DNA of 64,000 nucleotides, taken from the NCBI RefSeq assembly GCF_029525555.1, contig NZ_JAPDHZ010000002.1:1029868-1093867 (forward strand), given 5' to 3'. Within the stretch, counting starts at the first letter, position 1. Each line of letters opens with the position of its first letter. A model generated the notes under the pieces. That model was not told the origin of the DNA and did not search any database. It worked only from the letters and a program-made list of their open reading frames with translations. A program made the position numbers and the translations under genes. Positions 58,080 to 64,000 of the stretch are shown here, one piece after another. The DNA comes from Cohnella ginsengisoli (GTDB lineage: Bacteria; Bacillota; Bacilli; Paenibacillales; Paenibacillaceae).

Positions 58080-59460
58080 AAGAAGTTTGTGTAAGTAAGG
58101 TATCTCATCGTTATGGGCAACCAGATGTCGTGAAGATGGGGAGCGTAGCCCAAGCGAAGGCGCGGGAGTTCTATTCCGCCATTGCCTTTGCATCAGCAGG
58201 GTACCGTTCCTCAAACATCTCAGCGAGTTTTTTCTTTACAACAGAATCGCCAAAGCCACGGATGACGCGGTTCTCGAAGCGTTCGTTGTAGTCTGCGGCT
58301 TCGAGATAAACAATCTTTTCGGCAGCGTCCATGTTGGTCAAACTGTTCATCGGTTTAAGACGTTTTCGGATTTCTTTGTTCATCCGCTCGATTGGATTGG
58401 AGGTGTAGATGGCGTCCTTGATTAAGGACGGATATTTGTAGAACGTAAGCAGCGTCGGCAACTGCTCCTTCCACGCTTTCATTTCTTTGGGGTACAGCTT
58501 TCCCCATTTGGCGGTTACGGTGTCGAAGGCAGCGAGCGCCACATCGTAGTCCGCAGCCGTGTAGATGGTCTTGAGATCAGCAATCACATCCGCTCGGTGC
58601 TGGACGCGGATCTTGGGGAAAGTGGCTCGAACCTTGTGCACGACGCAGTGCTGCACGTCGGCCTTCGGATAGGTCTCGCGGAAGGCTTCCTCGAGCCCCG
58701 ACAAGCCGTCAAAAACGCCGAGCAGCACCTCGGTGGCGCCGCGGTTGTACAGATCCTTAAGTACCTCGCGCCAGCCGTTTGAGCTCTCCTGGCCACCGAC
58801 GTAAAAGCCGAGGATCTGACGGCGTCCGTCCTCGTCGAAGCCCATGGCAAAGTAAATGACTTCGCCGCTCACGGTGCTGCGTTTGAGCTTCACATAGAGG
58901 CCGTCCAAGTAGATGACGGCGTAACGCTTTTGCAGCGGACGCTGCTGCCAGGCCTGAATGTCTTCAAGCACGGTTGCCGTAATGTTGCTGACGGTTGTAG
59001 GCGAATAGTGGCTGCCGAACATGCCCTCGATAAAGCGCGCCACGTCTCGGGTCCCCATACCGCCTTTGTACATCTGGATCACGGCTTCTTCCAGCCATCC
59101 GTCGCGGCGCTGGTATGGCTCGAACACATGCGTCTGAAACTGGCCATTGCGATCCCGTGGCACTTCAAGATCTTCAATGTGTCCGTACTTCGTGTGAAGG
59201 CTGCGTTTGTAGTAGCCGTTGCGGCTATTGCGCTGGCCTTCCTGCTCGTCCTCCATGAAGTGCTTAATCTCCGCCTTCATGATGGATTCCAGATTGGCTT
59301 TTACAAACTGAGTGACAACATTTTCAAATAGATCAGACAGCAGGTTTTCGGGTATAGTAGTCATCGAGTAGGGTTCCTCCTTGGTGATGTCGCAGTACCG
59401 AGGATACCCTACTTTTTTTGTTGCCTGGCTAGGCTCCAAAACCTGGTACACAAACTACTT
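58080..59460 (-). mobile_element. IS256-family insertion sequence
   Basis: One transposase gene flanked by imperfect terminal inverted repeats: AGAAGTTTGTGTA at 58081-58093 and TACACAAACTACT at 59447-59459 (12 of 13 match when one is reversed). The exact ends and the 8-9 base target duplication typical of the family could not be found, so the borders are approximate. It is inserted immediately next to the 72-bp repeat array. Confidence 0.8.
58171..59364 (-). CDS. IS256-family (Mutator-like) transposase
   Basis: 397 aa, intact. DDE enzyme with N-terminal DNA-binding region and catalytic core: first Asp in IYLDGLYVKLKRSTV, second in GVFDGLSGLEEAF, Glu in TSNPIERMNKEIRKRLK. The block HCVVHKVRATFPKIRVQHRA is a family hallmark. 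ATG 59364 follows GGAGG. Apparently functional. Confidence 0.96.
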   Translation of the reverse strand: MTTIPENLLSDLFENVVTQFVKANLESIMKAEIKHFMEDEQEGQRNSRNGYYKRSLHTKYGHIEDLEVPRDRNGQFQTHVFEPYQRRDGWLEEAVIQMYKGGMGTRDVARFIEGMFGSHYSPTTVSNITATVLEDIQAWQQRPLQKRYAVIYLDGLYVKLKRSTVSGEVIYFAMGFDEDGRRQILGFYVGGQESSNGWREVLKDLYNRGATEVLLGVFDGLSGLEEAFRETYPKADVQHCVVHKVRATFPKIRVQHRADVIADLKTIYTAADYDVALAAFDTVTAKWGKLYPKEMKAWKEQLPTLLTFYKYPSLIKDAIYTSNPIERMNKEIRKRLKPMNSLTNMDAAEKIVYLEAADYNERFENRVIRGFGDSVVKKKLAEMFEERYPADAKAMAE

Positions 59461-59480
59461 TACGTCATCGTGCATGGGGC

Positions 59481-59504
59481 AAATAGCGCAATTTTGCGAT
59501 ATTT
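59481..59504. repeat. Degenerate hairpin resembling the 72-bp repeat core
   Basis: AAATAGCGCAATTTTGCGAT and the following ATTT form a hairpin like the core of the repeats on the far side of the IS. It suggests the repeat cluster once extended here or that the hairpin is a dispersed element. Confidence 0.55.
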
Positions 59505-59583
59505 CGGAGCATCATGTAAGTGGCGGGTCGGCGAATCAACTTGAGCTCGCGAGTAGTGGCGTCTACGCTCATAGCGCAACGCC

Positions 59584-59610
59584 AAAAACCGCACAGCAAT
59601 TGTGCGGTTT
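59584..59610 (-). terminator. Terminator of prkA
   Basis: Perfect stem AAACCGCACA/TGTGCGGTTT with loop ATTGC, followed on the minus strand by TTTTTGG, 40 bases past the prkA stop. Confidence 0.9.
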
Positions 59611-59650
59611 GGCGCGCTCGCGCAGGTTCGGGCCGCTCTCGCCTTTGTGT

Positions 59651-61547
59651 TCAGCGGTTCAGCAAGCTCCCCACGTAGCGCAGCAGCTCGTTGGCGCTGG
59701 CGGTCGTGTAACCGTGCTCCTCGACGAGGCGGTTGATGACCTCGTTGATGCGCTTCAGCTGGTTTTCGTCCGGCGTCTTGGTGGAGGTGGTGATCTTGAC
59801 GATATCCTTCAGATCGGCAAACAGCTTCTTCTCGATCGCCTCGCGCAGGCGCTCGTGCGTGCTGTAGTCGAACTTGCGTCCTTTGCGCGAATACGCGGAG
59901 ATTCGGATCAGGATCTCTTCGCGGAACGCTTTTTTCGCGTTTTCGGAGATGCCGATCTGCTCCTCGATGGAACGCATAAGGCGCTCGTCGGGATCCATCG
60001 ATTCGCCGGTCAGCGGATCCTTGATTTTTTTGCCAATTGCAGTAGGCTTCGATGTTGTCGAGGTAATTCTCGAACAACGTGCGCGCCGACTCCTCGAACG
60101 AATAGACGAACGCCTTCTGCACTTCTTTCTTCGCCAGCGCGTCGTACTCCTTGCGCGCGACGGAGATGAAGCCTAAGTACCGCTCGCGCTCCTCCTTCGT
60201 GATGGAAGGATGCTGGTCGAGCCCGTCCTTGAGCGCGCGCAGCACGTCGAGGGCGTTGATGTACTCCTGGTCCTGCTTGATCAGCGCGCTGGAGATGCGG
60301 TTGATGACGTAGCGCGGGTCGATGCCCGACATGCCCTCGTCGTTGAATTCGTTTTGCATTTCCTTCAGGTCCGCGTCCTTGAAGCCTTCGACCTCTTCGC
60401 CGTCGTAGAGCCGCATCTTTTTGACCAGGTCCATGCCTTGCTTCTTGGAGTCCTTCAGCCGCGTCAGAATGCTGAAGATGGCGGCGGCCCTTAGTGCGTG
60501 CGGCGCAATATGGATATGGCTCATGTCCGACTGCCCGATGAGCTTGGCGTAAATTTTCTCCTCGTCGCTCACGCGCAGATTATACGGTACGGGCATGACG
60601 ATCATCCGGGACTGCAGCGCCTCGTTTTTCTTGTTGGCGATAAACGTCTTGTACTCGGACTCGTTCGTATGCGCCACGATGAGCTCGTCGGCGCTGATGA
60701 GCGCGAACCGGCCCGCTTTGAAGTTGCCTTCCTGCGTCAGCGAGAGCAGATTCCACAGAAACTTCTCGTCGCACTTGAGCATCTCCTGGAACTCCATCAA
60801 GCCGCGGTTCGCCTTATTCAGCTCGCCGTCGAAGCGGTAGGCGCGGGGATCGGACTCCGAGCCGTATTCGGTGATGGTCGAAAAGTCGATGCTGCCCGTC
60901 AGGTCCGCGATGTCCTGCGACTTCGGGTCGGACGGGCTGAACGTGCCGATGCCGGTTCGCGTATCTTCGGACAGAAAAACGCGCTCGACGGGGAAGCGCT
61001 CGATGTCGCCGCCGTATTCACTGCGCAGCCGGAGGGCGCACGACGGGCAGAGATTGCCCTCGATGCGGACGCTAAGCTCCTTTTCGAATTCCGTCCGGAG
61101 CTCGCTGGGCACGAGATGCAGCGGTTCTTCGTGCATCGGACAGCCCTGCAGCGCGAACACCGCTCCCCTTTCCGTTCTCGAATACTGCTCCAGCCCTCTT
61201 TTCAGCAACGTGACGATCGTGGACTTGCCTCCGCTCACCGGCCCCATGAGCAGCAGAATCCGCTTGCGGACGTCGAGCCGTCTGGCCGCGGAGTGAAAAT
61301 ACTCTTCGACCAGCCGCTCGAGCGTTCGGTCGAGGCCGTAAATGTCGTTTTCAAAAAACTTGTACTTCTTTACGCCGTTCTGCTCTTCCACACCGTGGGA
61401 GACGATCATGTCGTATACCCTGGAATGCGCGGTCATCGCAGGTACGGGGTCGTTTTTCAGCAGATCGATATAATCGCGAAATGTTCCCGTCCACGTCAAC
61501 CTCTCGCTAGCAGTCCGGTACTCGGCGAGCCGCTTGAAGATGTCCAT
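59651..61547 (-). CDS. prkA: Serine protein kinase/AAA+ protein PrkA (frame broken)
   Basis: 631 aa corrected, matching Bacillus PrkA. The AAA+ part (about 80-380) has a Walker A LLMGPVSGGKSTIVTLLKRG, and FDGELNKANRGLMEFQEM, SADELIVAHTNESEYKTF. The C-terminal PrkA domain ends INRLVEEHGYTTASANELLR. It functions in sporulation and has been described as a protease-like AAA+ enzyme as well as a kinase. T7 at 60025-60031 breaks the frame; corrected it reads AYCNWQKIKDPLTGESMDPD. ATG 61547 follows AGGGAGGA. The usual partner yhbH is not seen. Confidence 0.95.
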
Positions 61548-61718
61548 GCCGCTATCCTCCCTGTCTCTCTGTCTGTCTATCGGTGTGACCATCCATCGTC
61601 TTCGCAACGTACTCTATACCTATGCGGGGGAGGTGGACGAATTTGCCCCGAAAACGGGATGAAAATAAATGACCGTGCTATAATGTACGAATCAAGCGGC
61701 GAACGGGGGGGAAGCGGC

Positions 61719-62684
61719 GTGGCGGTCAAATACGAGACGGAACTGTATCCTGCGCTGAAAGCGTTCTGGACGGCGAGAGGCTACGAGGTCAAAGCGGAGA
61801 TCAAAGGCTGCGACCTGGTAGGGATCCGGCCCGATGAATCCCTGCCCGTCATCGTCGAGATGAAAAAAACGTTCACGCTCGCGCTGCTGCTCCAAGGGCT
61901 GGAACGCCAACGAACGGGCGCAGCCGTATGGCTGGCCGTCGAGCGCAACCGGGTCAAGAAAGGCGCGCACAACCAGCGCTTCGGGGAGATCTCGGATCTA
62001 TGCCGCAGGCTCTCCCTCGGCTTTATGACGGTGACCTTTTATAAAACCAAGCCGCCCGTCATCGAGGTATGGTGCGAGATCGGCAGCCCGCCGGCAGGCG
62101 CCATCCCGGCCGCCGTCGCCGAAAACATCGCCGAGCGATACGCCGCGGCGGCAATCGCTGCCCCGCTCCTGCCGGTCGCCGTGCCGACGGCCAGATCTAG
62201 CGGCCGTCGCAAGGGCGCCGCCAAGCTGCTCAAGGAATTCGCCGGGCGCAGCGGCGACTACAATGTCGGCGGCAGCACGAAGCGCAAGCTCGTCACCGCC
62301 TACCGGGAGCGCGCGCTTCAGTGCGCGCTGGCCCTCCGCTGCACGGACGCGCCGGCGCTCGCGCCGCGTGAGGTCGGCGCGCTCACCGGGGTCGCCGATC
62401 CCGGCCAGCTGCTGCGCAGCAATTATTACGGCTGGTTCGCGAAGGCCGGCCGCGGACTGTACGCGTTGACGCCGGCCGGCCGAGCCGCGCTGCTTGAATA
62501 TGCCGAAGCGGTCTCGTATTGGACGACGCGGTTCCCGTGGGCAGCCGCAGCTGTGTCTGAGCGAAGCACTGCCGACGCTGCCGTCGTTGCCGAATCCGAC
62601 GCTGAAGGTGCTGACGGTGCTGACGACACTGACGGCGTTTCGTCAGCGGCTACCTATTATATAGAGGAGTTGCAACGAAGATGA
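61719..62684 (+). CDS. DUF2161 protein, putative PD-(D/E)XK phosphodiesterase
   Basis: 321 aa. The N-terminal 110 residues carry a PD-(D/E)XK-like core: ELYPALKAFWTARGYEVKAE, GCDLVGIRPDESLPVIVEMK (D, then E-x-K). The rest is basic and Ala/Arg-rich with a helix-turn-helix-like region (APREVGALTGVADPGQLLRS) and a repetitive acidic C-terminal tail. GTG 61719 follows GGGGGGGAAG and is the start; the longer upstream frame is fortuitous. It diverges from prkA and overlaps the Rieske gene by ATGA. Confidence 0.8.
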   Translation: MAVKYETELYPALKAFWTARGYEVKAEIKGCDLVGIRPDESLPVIVEMKKTFTLALLLQGLERQRTGAAVWLAVERNRVKKGAHNQRFGEISDLCRRLSLGFMTVTFYKTKPPVIEVWCEIGSPPAGAIPAAVAENIAERYAAAAIAAPLLPVAVPTARSSGRRKGAAKLLKEFAGRSGDYNVGGSTKRKLVTAYRERALQCALALRCTDAPALAPREVGALTGVADPGQLLRSNYYGWFAKAGRGLYALTPAGRAALLEYAEAVSYWTTRFPWAAAAVSERSTADAAVVAESDAEGADGADDTDGVSSAATYYIEELQRR

Positions 62685-62989
62685 GCGATACACGCATTCC
62701 GCTCGGTTCTGCCGAGATGCTGGCCGAAGTGCCCATGTCGTTGGAAGTGGAAGGCAAACCGTACTGGCTGACGAAGGACGAAGAAGGACGCATCGCGCTC
62801 CTGCTTGCTTTTTGCCCGCATGCCGGCGGAGAAGTACTGCTCGCCGATGGCGAGTTTTATTGCCCGCTTCACTACTGGACCTTCGACGGCCGCTCCGGCG
62901 CGTGCACGAACCGCGACGACGAGCGCCTCATGCGCCGCGACGTCGAGCTCGTCGATGGCCTGCTTTACGCGAGCGGCTCCGATTATTAA
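62681..62989 (+). CDS. Small stand-alone Rieske [2Fe-2S] protein
   Basis: 102 aa. The iron-sulfur ligands are CPH in FCPHAGG (residues 46-48 region) and CPLH in CPLHYWTFDG, separated by about 16 residues as in Rieske ferredoxins. No signal peptide. It starts at ATG 62681 inside the end of the preceding gene. Likely a soluble electron carrier for an oxygenase or reductase not in this window. Confidence 0.88.
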   Translation: MSDTRIPLGSAEMLAEVPMSLEVEGKPYWLTKDEEGRIALLLAFCPHAGGEVLLADGEFYCPLHYWTFDGRSGACTNRDDERLMRRDVELVDGLLYASGSDY

Positions 62990-62991
62990 GC

Positions 62992-64000
62992 TTATATCGA
63001 TCTTCCCATAAAAGATTCGATCGTCAGTCGCAATCGCCTGACGCCCTCCGAGATCTCCCGCTCGTCCGAATGGACCGGCGTCAGCCTCAGCCGCGAACGA
63101 TCTGCCGCCGCGGCATAGTACCCCGCGCCAGGCTGGAACAGCACGCCTTCCAGCCATGCCGCCTTCAGCAGCGGCTCGCCTTCCAGTCCGTCGGGCAGCT
63201 TCAGCCAGGCATGGCTGCCCGCTTCGGGCTGCTTGCAGACCAACCCTGGAATTCCAGTCCGCGCGATCTGCTCCGCTAGAGACGCATGCCGCGTCCGATA
63301 TATGAATCTTAGCGTCTCGAGCGCGGGGATCGGGGACGACTCGCTCCAAAAACGGAGCAGCGCCTCGCGATCATCCAGCGCCTCCCGCTCGCGGTCCGGC
63401 CTTCTAGCGGAAGGGACGGGCAGGAACGCAGCGTCCTTTTCGCCCCATCCCGTCCATTGAAGCCATCCGAGCCGCATGCCCGATACGAGTCCGGAAGGCA
63501 AGCCGCCGATGACCGCCGCCGGCCCGGCTTCTTCTCCCTCGGCCAGGTTCGTCGTCCAACCGCACGTCAGACTTTGACGCTCGTCGAGGACAAGCGCTAC
63601 GCCGGCTTGCGCGCATAATCGCAGCAAAGCCGTTCGTCGTTCGTCGCTCCACCTGCAGCCCGCCGGATCCGAGCAGGTCAGGGATACGTAAACGGCACGC
63701 GGCTTGAAGGCCGCGATCGCGTCCGCCAGCGCTTCCGGATCCATCCCCTCCGCGCTGCCCGACACCTCGAATGCCACCGCCCCGGCCCGGGCGAACAACT
63801 GCAGCGCCGTGCGGCTCGTGGGGCGCTCGACCAGGATCGCGTCGCCCGGCTGCAGCAGCGCCTTCGTCGCCAATCGGAGCGCTTCGTCCGCGTCGTCCGT
63901 GAGGAGCCACTGTCCCGAATCGTCCGCAGGCCGCCAATACGGACCGAGCTGGCCCGACAATACGAGCGAGGCTAGCCGTTTCTCCGTCTCCAGCCGGCGG
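62992..64000 (-). CDS. MocR/aminotransferase-like protein, C-terminal part (5' end outside window)
   Basis: About 336 residues, open at base 64000. The fold follows the class I aminotransferase half of MocR regulators: LQPGDAILVERPTSRTALQL, then DPEALADAIAAFKPRAVYVS, LVLDERQSLTCGW, and LRLTPVHSDEREISEGVRRL. Where active enzymes have SFSK before PGLRLGW, this protein has GGLPSGLVSGMRLGW, so the lysine that binds PLP appears to be missing. It may be a regulator that no longer binds PLP covalently, or a catalytically dead relative. The N-terminal domain, GntR or not, is beyond the window. Confidence 0.7.
   Translation of the reverse strand, partial: RRLETEKRLASLVLSGQLGPYWRPADDSGQWLLTDDADEALRLATKALLQPGDAILVERPTSRTALQLFARAGAVAFEVSGSAEGMDPEALADAIAAFKPRAVYVSLTCSDPAGCRWSDERRTALLRLCAQAGVALVLDERQSLTCGWTTNLAEGEEAGPAAVIGGLPSGLVSGMRLGWLQWTGWGEKDAAFLPVPSARRPDREREALDDREALLRFWSESSPIPALETLRFIYRTRHASLAEQIARTGIPGLVCKQPEAGSHAWLKLPDGLEGEPLLKAAWLEGVLFQPGAGYYAAAADRSRLRLTPVHSDEREISEGVRRLRLTIESFMGRSI

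Noticed and set aside
57661..58214. Two minus-strand frames of 134 and 174 residues with a 24-residue repeat
   Set aside because: They are the 72-bp hairpin repeat read in two frames, without ribosome sites or an independent composition; 72 is divisible by 3, so repeats stay open by chance.
58060..59475. Target-site duplication flanking the IS
   Set aside because: No 8-9 base direct repeat was found at either border, so the ends stay approximate.
6003..60031. Programmed ribosomal frameshifting as a general mechanism
   Set aside because: The runs lie in unrelated genes at random positions, lack stimulatory structures or slippery heptamer context, and require the same direction of correction; sequencing error is simpler.
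60498..62684. A 728-residue plus-strand frame reaching into the DUF2161 gene
   Set aside because: Its first 400 residues are the antisense of prkA; the real start is GTG 61719.

Overview
The window looks like part of the chromosome of a GC-rich, spore-forming Firmicute of the Paenibacillaceae (Cohnella/Paenibacillus type). The reasons are two gerA-type spore germinant receptor operons, spoVR and prkA, strong Gram-positive Shine-Dalgarno sites, sigma-A promoters, a CcpA-like cre site, and the LplB/YtcP-type sugar ABC transporters paired with YesM/YesN-type two-component systems that are expanded in this family. This is a judgement from gene content; no database search was possible. No rRNA, tRNA or CRISPR array was seen.

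Layout. 1-8332: a sugar ABC importer (permease, permease, lipoprotein binding protein that runs off the left edge) with its own histidine kinase/response regulator pair and a divergent AraC regulator. 8410-9577: a decayed SGNH-hydrolase-like gene and a 91-bp tandem repeat. 9682-24575: a carbohydrate-utilisation locus in which a second importer and two-component system (binding protein, two permeases, kinase, regulator) diverges from a GH42 beta-galactosidase and a GH29 alpha-L-fucosidase, followed by a second GH42 enzyme and a large unassigned protein. 25059-28706: a three-gene unit (alpha/beta hydrolase, 2-hydroxyacid dehydrogenase, and a regulator that fuses a GntR DNA-binding domain to a solute-binding-protein-like sensor) behind a clear promoter/operator. 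28738-31341: agmatine deiminase and a tandem-domain class II aldolase. 31440-40935: two germinant receptor operons, both in the order A-B-C, separated by a phospholipase-D-like lipoprotein, a tiny protein and a TIM-barrel isomerase. 41124-42299: two small unknown proteins. 42449-47646: a LacI regulator and a short iolC-iolA-SDR-SDR operon with two identical perfect operators. 47922-53671: recQ, helD and a shortened UvrC-like nuclease. 53796-62989: an ECF sigma factor with a candidate anti-sigma, spoVR, a short-chain dehydrogenase, a 72-bp hairpin repeat array next to an IS256-family element, prkA, a DUF2161 protein and a small Rieske protein. 62992-64000: the C-terminal part of a MocR-like protein.

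How the genes work together. The left 25 kb reads as glycan scavenging: two membrane sensor/regulator pairs detect extracellular sugar signals and control their adjacent importers, and cytoplasmic galactosidases and a fucosidase trim the imported oligosaccharides, which suggests fucosylated galactosides. The centre and right mix sporulation and germination functions with housekeeping DNA repair and transcription-recycling enzymes.

Caution on sequence quality. About 25 conserved genes are broken by single-base frameshifts, nearly all one extra base in a homopolymer (usually G/C of 6-7 or A/T of 6-7). Removing that base restores family-like protein in every case. I treat these as one gene each and regard systematic homopolymer overcalling as the most likely explanation. 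Lengths given for those genes are the corrected lengths.
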